Shown: positions 47,853-61,404, numbered from the stretch's first letter. The stretch: DNA of 64,000 bases from Pempheris klunzingeri (GCF_042242105.1 NC_092014.1:2826874-2890873); one strand, 5' to 3'. A program made the numbers and translations. The notes: generated by a model from the letters alone, not told the origin.

Positions 47853-50342
47853 GACTGGTCCTCTCCTCGCTCCGCTGAGACTAAACTAACTAAAAATGTG
47901 TGACATGTATAAAGGAAGTCTCGTTTGGAGAAGTTTGAGATCTGAAAGTACAATTTGCTGTTTGTCAATTCACTGTGGTCAAACATGCCTCCTTAAAAGG
48001 CAGCTTTCCTTCCGCTAATCATGTTCTTCAATCATCATGTTGCTCGTCACAGAAAAGTGTGTAAAAGAGAGAGATGGTGTGACTTTGGCCACTGCCAGGA
48101 AGACAACTATCATCTTCCACCACACCAACAGTGACAAAGCATAGGGTGGAGTCCAGGATGACGCTGAGGGTTCGTGCTTCAGGGGATGGAGAGACGGAGC
48201 AGTCGTCCACATGGAGGAGAAGATCTCCAACCTTCTGGAGCAGTGCCCTGGGAGCCACGACCAAGAGCTCTGCTTTTTCTCTGTTGAGTTTGAGGAAGTT
48301 AGAGGTCATCCAAGTTTTTATTTCACAGAGGCAGTTGACGAGGGACTGTGGAGGGAGCTGAGTGGATGGTGAGGTGTTGAGGTACAGCTGAGTGTCATCA
48401 GCATAGCAGTGGAACTGGAGACCATGGCGGCAGATTATCAGGCCAAGGGGGAGCATGTAAATGATGAAGAGGAGGGGACCAAGGACAGAGCCTTGTGGCA
48501 CCCCATGGTTAACTGGGGCAGGCTGGGAAGTGAATCTATCAATGGTAATAAACTGTTAATTAAGACAAATGAAGAGAGTTTTCCAGAGATGTGATTGTCC
48601 TCATTTTGAAACTGACTTGGTGTCTCTGGCTTACAACACTTAAAAGTTACAGATGTTTTTTAAAAATCACATTTCTTATTTGCTGAAACTACATTAATAA
48701 CTATAGGGTACGACTGACTCCGTACGTTGTGACATCCGACCCTGTGATGGGGTCCAGAGTCACAATGAAAGGGAGCCCATTTTAACTCAAGGCTGAACTT
48801 ACAGCAACATTCAACATAGGTAGAAAAAACTGTAAATATCACCTGCTTTCATGCTAAATCTGCCAACACAACACATGGATGTGATATACGAGGTCTAATA
48901 ATAATAATAATGTCCATGACACGAGCTAACGAACCACTGCAACACATTTAGACATTACAGAATAATAAAAGTCAGCAGCTTTGTCACGCAGTTCTCTTCA
49001 TCGTCCCTGATACTCATGTTTTATTGTATTTCAGACTCTCTGCATGAGTCCGTTTCCCTTTGTTTGGGTTCTTTGCACTGTAAGCTGTTGTTGTCAATGC
49101 AGGAATAACAACTTTTTCTGCAGGATTTTCCTGAATCAGACTTTCAGCAGCATCCGAAGGAACGTGCCCGAGCATCTGTGTTTGTAGAGCAGCCAATAAG
49201 AACGCTCTCTCTCTGTCTGAGAGGACCTTTGATTGGCCGAAGTCAAAGGGTAGATTTTCTAAAGTCCAAACGCAGAGCCGAGAGGAGCGGCAGAAGTCTT
49301 GTTTTCTCTCAGACCACTTGGATTAAAACATGCTGACAAGTTATTATGAGATTGTTAAAGAATGACACCAAAAATAAACTGCCTGCCCCAGTTTTAAACA
49401 GCTTTTAGGTAAATTTCATTATGAAATTTGGATATTCAGTAATTTTATCAATATATTTTTGCGTGTACAACCTAAAAAGATTAGTTACCTCGGTTTCATG
49501 CACAACTGTTGCTGTCCTTGTGATGTGCTTGTAGATTTAGTCAGCTGAAGAAGTGTGAGTGTGTTTTTGTGTTTCTTTTCCATTTCTGTCCCATCAAACA
49601 GACTGTTAACTCAAAAACTAGTTTAAGTTTCATCAATGATTCCTGATAAATAAACACTTTACTGTGATTAATACACATGAACACAGTTTGTCTGCACACT
49701 TTCACACCTTCACACCCTCTGCGGCAGTGAGAGGGAACTGAAATGATGTTCAAACTGCAGAGCTGTTGTGGAAGCTGGATGTTTATTTCAAGCAGCCACT
49801 GCAACACACTGAAAATGTGACAGCTAGCAAAGCGTGGTAGAGCTGGACTTCTGTTTGACTGCAGTGTGTTTACATACACAATGTACATGCTGTGACATAT
49901 TGTGCTTCCAGCTGTCTGTTTTGAACACATGTTACTGACTTTCTCTGCCAGGACACATGTGATGTGATTGGGCAGTCAGTATTTCCCAACAGCAGTTTAT
50001 TGCATTAACATTTAAAAGAAGATTTTGCACACCAAGGTAAATCCTGGACATCTCTCGTCTACCTGCACAGGTAAAAATCAAGCTTGCATTCTCCCCAAAG
50101 CTGCTGCTGCTGAAAACTGGAAATAAAAACTGTTGCAGTTGAAGGTAAATGAATCCACCTCTCCCACATCCTCCACAGCCTTCAGTGCTGTTCTCCTCTG
50201 TTTCCATGCACGTGAGTCCCCTCTGCTTTGACTGCATCTGAACAAAATCCAAAAGATTTGGGGAGTTATATCTCAGAAATGGAGCTAGGAAGTTGTTTGG
50301 AGTTAGTTTTGTTCATGCAGCAGACTCAGAGCTGACTGACCT
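47853..50342. other. Spacer between genes F and G
   Basis: Like B-C and D-E: promoter of F, no 170-bp segment, LINE fragment, CCAAT pair near 49195-49235, and 3' region of G with a minus-strand AATAAA at 49996-50001. No supported gene. Confidence 0.6.
48133..48594 (-). mobile_element. LINE reverse-transcriptase fragment, spacer F-G
   Basis: Sister copy with one of the longest open stretches (157 codons from the GVPQGSVLG block to beyond STLCF); CYADDTQLYL box kept. Openness reflects few changes since copying, not function. Confidence 0.8.
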
Positions 50343-53300
50343 TCACACCAGGTCTTCCTGCTCCTCTGTGTCTTCTGTCCGTTCTGTGGTGATCCTCTTC
50401 ACGTCTGGGACGTTGATATAATCAGGATCATCCTCCAACTCATGGGGAGAGAAAACAAGATGAGAGTCAAAGGCTTCATACAAGGAATTTAGATTTTACA
50501 TTCAAACGTTCTCAGATGTGATGAAAGTAAATCTGCTTCCTGAAATTGCTCTTTGGTACAAAAGGCGTCCACAGGAAATGAGGAATGAGGAAAACGTGTG
50601 AAAGTAAATGAACATGGGTGGTTTGTCTTAAGAAAGAGTTTACTAATCAAGTTATATGTAAATTGTCTTTATGACCTCATATTATTAACAAAATAAGAGC
50701 CTCTGAATTCATAACAAATCATGACTTGTTGGTAGATTAAGTTCTGTCCCTGTGGCCCAGTATCTCTCTCACCTCCACAGTCTCAGCGGGTTCATTCGGT
50801 TCAGTGGTGGAGAGCAGAATTTCTTTCTTCCTAAAACAACCAAATAAAACAATACAAAGTTGAATTGCAAACTTTGAAACTAAGTAAATATTCAGAATAA
50901 AAGAGCAGCGATGCTGCTGATTATTTTTCATGTCTTTACCTCATCCAGAGACACAGAAGAAGCAGAGGAATCAGCATCACGACCACCAGACTCAACCTGA
51001 TGATGTTTGACACTGATAGTTTCTCTAGAAATGGAGACAAGCAGTTATTAGATATACAGTAGTGGAGCTCACTAGTAGATCTGAGTCATGAATCAGTTTG
51101 TTAGGAAAAAACAGCACCATGGAAAAATGTACCTGCTAAAACAATCAGATATAAGGCAGACTTTTTAAATCCTATTTTGTTCCGGGCTTCACAGTAATAA
51201 TTCCCACTTTGATTAGCTCTGAAGTCAGTGATGGAGAAGATCTGTCCTGATGCTGTTGGTGAGTCTTCGTCCTCCTTGTACCAGGTGTAGGTAGCTGCTG
51301 GGTTAGCATCACTGCTGCAGGTCAGAGTCACTGAGCTGCCCTCCACTATCTCAGCAGAGGGACTCACTGACACAGAGGGAAGTCTTGGAGCATCTGGAGG
51401 ACAATATGCACAGAGAGATGAGTATTCTGTAGCTGTCCTGAAAGCTATGACAGTAAATAAATCATCATTTGAATCCAACTGATAACTGATGTGCTGATGT
51501 TTACTTACACTGGACATCTATGAGCAGAGACTCAGAGCGCTGATCCTCAGACGTGCAGTAGTAGATCCCTCTGTCCTCAGAGCGGATGGAGGTGAAGTGA
51601 TGAATACCTGCTGATCCTACAGGCAGTACCTGGTCCTCCTTGTACCAGGTGTAGGTAGCTGCTGGGTTAGCTTCACTGCTGCAGGTCAGATTGACTGAGC
51701 TGCCCTCCACTATCTCAGCAGAGGGACTCACTGACACAGAGGGAAGCTTTGACGGATCTGCATATCGATGAAGGTTGGTTAGTGTAAATTCATGGTTTGT
51801 TGCTACGGTGACACATACTGCATTTAAGTAAATACTTAGAGAAACATAGGAGGTGGTTTTGTGACCAGACTGATGGTTTGAATTCCCAGAACAGCAGTAA
51901 AACTGCCTCACAGACATTCTCAGGACTTTGTCATGTTATGTGAGGTGAAAGTAAAAATACAGTGAAGTAAACTCACACACTGAAGGGGAGCGATAATCCT
52001 CACGTCCTTTAAAAGCACAAGAGATCTTGTCTCCAGGATAAAAGTTGTCTTTATAAGAAGAAGTTTCCTCCCTCATGATTCTCTGTCCATTCTTGAACCA
52101 GACGAAGGAAAGACGACCAGCTGGACTGCAGCTGCTGTGACACTTCAGCTCTGCCTCGGTATAAAGCTGATGATGTGTTGTTGTGGTCACCTGCACCTGC
52201 AGAGCTGGATATGAAAAGGAGTGAAACAGTGAAACAGTAATGTCATAGATCACTAAATACTCAGCTGCAAACACAAAGCCACACTCAGTCTAAACTGAGG
52301 AGATAAGTAACGGGACTGATGGATGATTCAACGTTTGTATCAAGCAGCATCTTCTCCACTTGTCATCTGCTTGTTTAAATCTCCTGTGTTGGTGTGTCTC
52401 CATCAGGTTGTGTTCATCAGTACCTGTGACAGTCAGACTTGTTCCAGGTAAACTGCTCCTCCAGTCAAAGCTTCCTGCTGTGAATTTGAAGTGATACTGG
52501 GCTGAGTCTCTCTCTGTCAGCTCAGTGATTCTCAGAGTGGAGCGTCCTCCCTCTGTTTCAAGGACCTGGACACGACCTGCATACTGGGGGTCTTCACTAA
52601 GGTCCTCAGGCTGTGACTGATAAACCCACTGATGACTACGTTCAGACCTGAACCAGAGTTTTGATGTGATCGATCCAGAACTGCTGTATGTGGAAGAAAT
52701 GTCCACTGAAGAGCCTTTGGGGGCACAGATGCTTCTGTGAGTGTAAGTCACTCTGTTGCAGCTTTGTCCACCGACACCTGAAAGATAAAACAATTATATG
52801 AGCATTTTTAAACCAGAGCTGCTGAGGAGTCACAGTCGGAGCCTCCATATTTAATATCCATGTAGTCAGAAGGCTCCACTAGATGGTGTCATGTTAGTAG
52901 AAGACTGTGGAGAACTCACACACTGGAGGAGAGGGGAAATCCTCATGTCCTCTCACAGCACAGACATAGCTGTCTCCAGGACTAATGTAGTCTGAGTAAG
53001 AAGATGTTTTTCTCTCAGTTTTCTGTCCATTCTTGTACCAGACGTAGGAAGGATTATCAGGTAGATCACAATCACTGTGGCATGAAAGAGCAGTCGAGAA
53101 AAAAGAGGATATCTCCTTCACCTGCAGAGCTGGATTTGTGAAGAAGAAACAGGAATCTCAAAACTGTCGACACACATGGAAATAAACACATGATACATTC
53201 ATGTTGTTGTTTTCTGGATGTTGAACATTTGGAAATTAGTAAAATATGAATGAAAATGTTACCTGTGACTGTCAAAGTGACTCCAGGTGAACCAAAAAAC

Positions 53301-54355
53301 TTTCCACCTGGTTGGTTTGTTATGAACCTGAACTTGTACTCAGCTGAGTCGCTCTCTCTCAGGTCTGTGATTCTCAGAGTGCAGCTGTTCATATCACAGT
53401 GATTCTGCACACGACCTGCGTACTCTGCATCTGTGCTCGGATCCACTGGTTCACTTCCTCCCATTTTAGTAAACCAGAATGTTTTCTGAACTACAGTAAC
53501 ACGGCCATTCATTCTGGACGGGTGTCTGTAGGTGCAGCGTAGCTCCACTGATGATCCTTTCAGGGCACAGATGTTAGTAGAGGTGTAGGTCACTCCCCAG
53601 TCATTCTGACCCTGTATCACTGTAACACAGAGCACAGCAGAGAGCTCAATTACTTCCTCTTCTTAGGGAGGAAAGGAGGCAGAAAGAAGTGTGTGTGTGT
53701 CTTTCTCTTTTTTTCATCCTCTCTCCACTTTGTGGTCAAGTGCCTGCTGTGTGAGTATAAAAATAAAAAGCAGAACACTGAGGAGAGTGAACGTCTCCTA
53801 GTTTTAACTATCATATCAAGACGTGGCCCCCACACACAATGAATGGACTGGTGGGTTGGTTCGGACATAGAAACTGAGCTGAAGTAGTTACACTGATGAA
53901 GAAAAGTTCAAAGACTTTAGTTTACTCTGGTTGTTCATCGTCTACAGAGACGTTCTATATTTAAATTCAGCCCTGAATGTTTGTCACAATAATAATATAT
54001 ATAGAATAATGGAGCAGCAAAACCTTCTGTGATCAATGTCCTGATCAATAAAACACAATCACTGACTGAAACTTCTATATTTTACAAACACTGAGGGATG
54101 AACTTTCTTTTAGAAAGAGAAATAAGCTTTGCATGAAAATAAATATACACACTTTCCAAACTTTAAATCTAATGAATAAGCTTGGTCTACTTTTGTGTTC
54201 ATGCCAAGATATCGCTGTGAATAACTTTAAAATTAATAACCAGAATAACAGTAATTATCAGTAATAAGGTCAGTGTAGTATTAAAAATGTAAATAAGCTC
54301 TACCTGACACAGAGAGAAGGAAGACAAGTCCGCCTGCTGCTACTTTGAACCCCAT
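50343..54355 (-). CDS. Gene G: CD22/Siglec-like Ig receptor, YINV-tail type
   Basis: Predicted 649-residue receptor. Exons: 54304-54355, 53263-53619, 52920-53129, 52424-52777, 51977-52204, 51509-51757, 51133-51393, 50940-51024, 50773-50830, 50343-50438. D1 protein is identical to that of gene C (PGGKFFGSPG G strand, VDPSTDAEY), and the flanking intron 1 matches it too, but D2 differs (CHSDCDLPDN and GHEDFPSPP, unlike any sister). So the gene is a mosaic. D3 has TSLTVTG for TTLTVTG. Membrane exon with edge Arg and DPDYINV tail as in B. A 4-bp deletion lies in the intron before the first tail exon, with no effect on splice sites. Confidence 0.85.
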
Positions 54356-56905
54356 GACTGGTCCTCTCCTCGCTCCGCTGAGACTAAACTAACTAAAAAT
54401 ATGTGACATGTATAAAGGAAGTCTCGTTTGGAGAAGTTTGAGATCTGCAAGTACAATTTACTGTTTGTCAATTCACTGTGGTCAAACATGCCTCCTTAAA
54501 AGGCAACTTTTCTAATTTTTTATTTTTTTTTCTAATCATGTTCCTCAATCATCATGTTGCTCGTCACAGAAAAGTGTGTAAAAGAGAGAGATGGTGTGAC
54601 TTTGGCCACTGTCAGGAAGACAACTATCATCTTCCTCCTCATGTTTGTATCATAGCAATGAGCATTTATTGGCCTGTGAAGACGCAGGATGTGAAGAACT
54701 TAAAAGTGTTCCTAGCAGAGCAGCATTTGTTGAACAGAAACGTTTATGGTGCATCTACTTCCTACGACACGGTGACAGAAAATGCAGCGATATCCCCTCC
54801 TGTGGAGAGCACCAACAGTGACAAAGCATAGGGTGGAGTCCAGGATGACACTGAGGGTTCGTGCTTCAGGGGACGGAGAGACGGAGCAGTCGTCCACATG
54901 GAGGAGAAGATCTCCAACCTTCTGGAGCAGTGCCCTGGGAGCCACGACCAAGAGCTCTGCTTTTTTGGCTGTTGAGTTTGAGGAGGTTAGAGGTCATCCA
55001 AGTTTTTATTTCACAGAGGCAGTTGACGAGGGACTGTGGAGGGAGCTGAGTGGATGGTGAGGTGTTGAGGTACAGCTGAGTGTCATCAGCATAGCAGTGG
55101 AACTGGAGACCATGGCGGCAGATTATCAGGCCAAGGGGGAGCATGTAAATGATGAAGAGGAGGGGACCAAGGACGGAGCCTTGTGGCACCCCATGGTTAA
55201 CTGGGGCAGGGTGGGAAGTGGATCCATCAATGGTAAAAAACTGTTGATTAAGACAAATGAAGAGAGTTTTCCAGAGATGTGATTGTCCTCGTTTTGAAAC
55301 TGACTTGGTGTCTCCAGCTTACAACACTTAAAAGTTACAGATGTTTTTTAAAAATCACATTTCTTATTTGCTGAAACTACATTAATAACTATAGGGGACG
55401 ACTGACTCCGTACGTTGTGACATCCGACCCTGTGATGGGGTCCAGAGTCACAATGAAAGGGAGCCCATTTTAACTCAAGGCTGAACTTACAGCAACATTC
55501 AACATAGGTAGAAAAAACTGTAAATATCACCTGCTTTCATGCTAAATCTGCCAACACAACACATGGATGTGATATACGAGGTCTACTAATAGTAATAATG
55601 TCCATGACACGAGCTAACGAACCACTGCAACACATTTAGACATTACAGAATAATAAAAGTCAGCAGCTTTGTCACGCAGTTCTCTTCATCGTCCCCGATA
55701 CTCATGTTTTATTGTATTTCAGACTCTCTGCATGAGTCCGTTTCCCTTTGTTTGGGTTCTTTGCACTGTAAGCTGTTGTTGTCAATGCAGGAATAACAAC
55801 TTTTTCTGCAGGATTTTCCTGAATCAGACTTTCAGCAGCATCCGAAGGAACGTGCCCGAGCATCTGTGTTTGTAGAGCAGCCAATAAGAACGCTCTCTCT
55901 CTCTGAGAGGACCTTTGATTGGCTGAAGTCAAAGGGTAGATTTTCTAAAGTCCAAACGCAGAGCCGAGAGGAGCGGCAGAAGTCTTGTTTTCTCTCAGAC
56001 CACTTGGATTAAAACATGCTGACAAGTTATTATGAGATTGTTAAAGAATGACACCAGAAATAAACTGCCTGCCCCAGTTTTAAACAGCTTTTTGGTAAAT
56101 TTCATTATGAAATTTGGATATTCACTAATTTTATCAATATATTTTTGCATGTACAACCTAAAAAGATTAGTTACCTCAGTTTCATGCACAACTGTTGCTG
56201 TCCTTGTGATGTGCTTGTAGATTTAGTCAGCTGAAGAAGTGTGAGTGTGTTTTTGTGTTTCTTTTCCATTTCTGTCCCATCAAACAGACTGTTAACTCAA
56301 AAACTAGTTTAAGTTTCATCAACGATTCCTGATAAATAAACACTTTACTGTGATTAATACACATGAACACAGTTTGTCTGCACACTTTCACACCTTCACA
56401 CCCTCTGTGGCAGTGAGAGGGAACTGAAATGATGTTGAAACTGCAGAGTTGTTGTGGAAGCTGGATGTTTATTTCAAGCAGCCACTGCAACACACTGAAA
56501 ATGTGACAGCTAGCAAAGCGCGGTAGAGCTGGACTTCTGTTTGACTGCAGTGTGTTTACATACACAATGTACATGCTGTGACATATTGTGCTTCCAGCTG
56601 TCTGTTTTGAACACACGTTACTGACTTTCTCTGCCAGGACACATGTGATGTGATTGGGCAGTCAGTATTTCCCAACAGCAGTTTATTGCATTAACATTTA
56701 AGACAAGATTTCACACACCAAGGTAAATCCTGGACATCTGCATTAGATCAAATCACATGGAACAGTATCAGGCACACCCAGCGCAAGCTAATGCACTCTA
56801 ATACCACAATAAAATACTGTTGCCCTGCTGCTGCATGAGCGATGCACTGAAGTCTGTCAGCTGAGAAAAGGATCATGAAGAGATGATGCATGTGCAGACT
56901 ACACA
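54356..56905. other. Spacer between genes G and H
   Basis: Like spacer E-F: promoter of G, 170-bp segment (about 54632-54810), LINE fragment, CCAAT pair near 55880-55920, and ITIM-type 3' end of H with a minus-strand AATAAA at 56682-56687. No supported gene. Confidence 0.6.
54819..55284 (-). mobile_element. LINE reverse-transcriptase fragment, spacer G-H
   Basis: Sister copy nearly identical to that of spacer E-F; CYADDTQLYL box kept. Part of the repeated two-gene unit. Confidence 0.8.
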
Positions 56906-59900
56906 TCACACTCGCTGGGTTTTGTTGACTGTGCTATAAATTGCAGGTGAATCCTCCATCGCTGCTTCACCTCTCGTTCTGTGAAGGAAACAATAAAGTC
57001 AAAAGATTTTTGTAGAGAAAACATGAATTCCAGACAGTCTAGAATAAAAAAAATACACATTTAACAGAAGAAAATGTTGGATTTAATACTCTGGAAAGAC
57101 TCTGCTGCTTACCCAGGGGCACTGCTGAAGTTGGTGGTCGCATAAACAACACTGTCCTCCTGGTTTGTGTGGGTCTGAGCTGGGCTGAAGTTGGAGCGGC
57201 GAGCTTCTGCCTGGTTCCTAGTGAATCTCACACTAGCGTACTGGAGTTCACCCATGTGCTGGCCGCATAGACAAGAGCACAATTAAACTTTCCATGTGTT
57301 TCGAGCCCCCGGCAAACAGAACTGAAGTGTAACTTGGGTTGTAAATGAGACTTTTACGCCACTGTTGCACTAAATGAACACTCAGTAAAATATCTGCAGG
57401 TGGAAAAGTGGCGAGTCTTCTACCTGATTGGCCGAACCAAAGGATTGTGATCCTGAGGTTTGACACCGGCCTGTTTTTGTTGTGGCAGTACGTCCTTCTC
57501 ACCAGCAGAGGTCCATAATATTCAAGTTTTACTTCACATTGTCACACCATTCACAAAATGGTATTGCTTGGCTAGATGGAGTTTAAGACAGACTATAAAA
57601 ATGGTGAACCTGTCCTTTAAGCTGTCCTTTCAACCCTTCCTCCTCACCTGCTCTCTGTTGTTTCGTCTCTCACCAGAAGAACCCTCTCTTCTGACAGCAG
57701 AGCAAATTAAAAACCAAAGACACAAATAATTAAACCAAAAACAGGATGCTTTTAGTCAAGAATGCATCAACACAATGCTCAAATGTCCATATGCACACTG
57801 AGAGTTACTGCTCTTAGTTGTAGTTTCAGTGTAAGTAATGTGGATTATGTGGATTATTTAGCTGAAATGAAAGATTACAGCTAAATAAAACTATTCCAGT
57901 GAAATGTCCGTTCACTGTAATCACAGAGAAGCTGAGCTGCTCACCTCATCCATAGCAAGACACAGACGAGGATGACGAGCAGGACAACCGCAGTGATGGA
58001 AAGAGCGACTGGAAATATCCACGAACCTGGAAAACAGTCGACATGAACACTGGAAGGTTACAGGAAATCTTTGGGTCCAATGGTGGCTGATAACTGGACA
58101 AGAATAACAGTTTCTGTGTGTTTTCTAGGAGTGGGATTGGTTTAGTCTGAGGTCTCATGATGGAACAATAGTCCTGAATAAGGTGCGTTCAGCTGAATGA
58201 ATGATTTAACTCACCTGCTAAAACAGTCAGATATAAGGCAGACTTTTGAAATCCTATTTTGTTCCGGGCTTCACAGTAATAATTCCCACTGTGTTCAGCT
58301 CTGAAGTCAGTGATGGAGAAGATCTGTCCTGATGCTGTTGGTGAGTCTTCGTCCTCCTTGTACCAGGTGTAGGTAGCTGCTGGGTTAGCATCACTGCTGC
58401 AGGTCAGAGTCACTGAGCTGCCCTCCACTATCTCAGCAGAGGGACTCACTGACACAGAGGGAAGTCTTGGAGCATCTGGAGGACAATATGCACAGAGAGA
58501 TGAGTATTCTGTAGCTGTCCTGAAAGCTATGACAGTAAATAAATCATCATTTGAATCCAACTGATAACTGATGTGCTGATGTTTACTTACACTGGACATC
58601 TATGAGCAGAGACTCAGAGCGCTGATCCTCAGACGTGCAGTAGTAGATCCCTCTGTCCTCAGAGCGGATGGAGGTGAAGTGATGAATACCTGCTGATCCT
58701 ACAGGCAGTACCTGGTCCTCCTTGTACCAGGTGTAGGTAGCTGCTGGGTTAGCTTCACTGCTGCAGGTCAGATTGACTGAGCTGCCCTCCACTATCTCAG
58801 CAGAGGGACTCACTGACACAGAGGGAAGTCTTGGAGCATCTGCATATCGATGAAGGTTGGTTAGTGTAAATTCATGGTTTGTTGCTACGGTGACACATAC
58901 TGCATTTAAGTAAATACTTAGAGAAACATAGGAGGTGGTTTTGTGACCAGACTGATGGTTTGAATTCCCAGAACAGCAGTAAAACTGCCTCACAGACATT
59001 CTCAGGACTTTGTCATGTTATGTGAGGTGAAAGTAAAAATACAGTGAAGTAAACTCACACACTGAAGGGGAGCGATAATCCTCACGTCCTTTAAAAGCAC
59101 AAGAGATCTTGTCTCCAGGATAAAAGTTGTCTTTATAAGAAGAAGTTTCCTCCGTCATGTTTTTCTGCCCATTCTTGAACCAGACGAAGGAAAGACGACC
59201 AGCTGGACTGCAGCTGCTGTGACACTTCAGCTCTGCCTCGGTATAAAGCTGATGATGTGTTGTTGTGGTCACCTGCACCTGCAGAGCTGGATATGAAAAG
59301 GAGTGAAACAGTGAAACAGTAATGTCATAGATCACTAAATACTCAGCTGCAAACACAAAGCCACACTCAGTCTAAACTGAGGAGATAAGTAACGGAACTG
59401 ATGGATGATTCAACGTTTGTATCAAGCAGCATCTTCTCCACTTGTCATCTGCTTGTTTAAATCTACTGTGTCGGTGTGTCTCCATCAGGTTGTGTTCATC
59501 AGTACCTGTGACAGTCAGAGTTGTTCCAGGTAAACTGCTCCTCCAGTCAAAGCTTCCTGCTGTGAATTTGAAGTGATACTGGGCTGAGTCTCTCTCTGTC
59601 AGCTCAGTGATTCTCAGAGTGGAGCGTCCTCCCTCTGTTTCAAGGACCTGAACACGACCTGCATACTGGGGGTCTTCACTAAGGTCCTCAGGCTGTGACT
59701 GATAAACCCACTGATGACTACGTTCAGGACTGAACCAGAGTTTTGATGTGATAGATCCAGAACTGCTGTATGTGGAAGAAATGTTCACTGAAGAGCCTTT
59801 GAGGGCACAGATGCTTCTGTGAGTGTAAGTCACTCTGTTGCAGCTTTGTCTACCAACACCTGAAAGATAAAACAATTATATGAGCATTTTTAAACCAGAG

Positions 59901-61404
59901 CTGCTGAGGAGTCACAGTCGGAGCCTCCATATTTAATATCCATGTAGTCAGAAGGCTCCACTAGATGGTGACATGTTAGTAGAAGACTGTGGAGAACTCA
60001 CACACTGGAGGAGAGTGGGAATCCTCATGTCCTCTCACAGCACAGACATAGCTGTCTCCAGGACTGATGTAGTCTGAGTAAGAATATGTTTTTATTGCAG
60101 TTTTCTGTCCATTCTTGTACCAGACGTAGGAAGGATTATCAGGTAGACGACAATCACTGTGGCATGAAAGAGCAGTCAAGGAATGATAAGATGTCTCCTT
60201 CACCTGCAGAGCTGGATTTGTGAAGAAGAAACAGGAATCTCAAAACTGTCGACACACATGGAAATAAACACATGATACATTCATGTTGTTGTTTTCTGGA
60301 TGTTGAACATTTGGAAATTAGTAAAATATGAATGAAAATGTTACCTGTGACTGTCAAAGTGACTCCAGGTGAACCAGTAAACCATTCACCTGATTGGTTT
60401 GTTATGAACCTGAACTTATACTCAGCTGAGTCGCTCTCTCTCAGGTCTGTGATTCTCAGAGTGCAGCTCTTCTCATAACACCTGTTCTGCACACGACCTG
60501 CGTACTCTGCATCTGTGCTCAGATCCACTGGTTCACTTCCTCTCATTTTAGTAAACCAGAATGTTTTCTCAACTACAACAACACGGTCATTCATTCTGGA
60601 CGGGTATCTGTAGGTGCAGTGTAGCTCCACTGATGATCCTTTCAGGGCACAGATGTTAGTAGAGGTGTAGGTCACTCCCCAGTCATTCTGACTCTGTATC
60701 ACTGTAACACAGAGCACAGCAGAGAGCTCAATTACTTCCTCTTCTTAGGGAGGAAAGGAGGCAGAAAGAAGTGTGTGTGTGTGTGTGTGTGTGTCTCTTT
60801 TCATCCTCTCTCCACTTTGTGGTCAAGTGTCTGCTGTGTGAGTGTAAAAATAAAAAGCAGAACACTGAGGAGAGTGAACCTCTCCTAGTTTTAACTATCA
60901 TATCAAGACGTGGCCCCCACACACAATGAATGGACTGGTGGGTTGGTTCGGACATAGAAACTGAGCTGAAGTAGTTACACTGATGAAGAAAAGTTCAAAG
61001 ACTTTAGTTTACTCTGGTTGTTCATCGTCTGCAGAGACGTCCTACATTTAAATTGAGCCCTGAATGTTTGTCACAATAATAATATATATAGAATAATGGA
61101 GCAGCAAAACCTTCTGTGATCAATGTCCTGATCAATAAAACACAATCACTGACTGAAACTTCTATATTTTGCAAACACTGAGGGATGAACTTTCTTTTAG
61201 AAACCCAAACTTTAAATCTAATGAATAAGCTTGGTCTACTTTTGTGTTCATGCCAAGATATCGCTGTGAATAACTTTAAAATTAATAACCAGAATAACAG
61301 TAATTATCAGTAATAAGGTCAGTGTAGTATTAAAAATGTAAATAAGCTCTACCTGACACAGAGAGAAGGAAGACAAGTCCGCCTGCTGCTACTTTGAACC
61401 CCAT
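56906..61404 (-). CDS. Gene H: CD22/Siglec-like Ig receptor, ITIM-tail type
   Basis: Predicted inhibitory receptor of 684 residues and the first gene of the array in transcription order. Exons: 61353-61404, 60345-60701, 60002-60211, 59506-59859, 59059-59286, 58591-58839, 58215-58475, 57945-58026, 57648-57690, 57113-57258, 56906-56978. D1 keeps the FRF arginine (EYKFRF) and the cysteine pair, with a unique G strand QSGEWFTGSPG. D2 has its own start (KETSYHSLTALSC) and GQKTAIKTYSYSD. D5 starts YAPRLPS as in A and C. The tail reads as in gene D, apart from Leu to Arg (EARRSNF, as in F), with the ITIM LQYASV plus VVYATT and AIYSTV. Likely poly(A) signal at 56682-56687. Confidence 0.85.
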
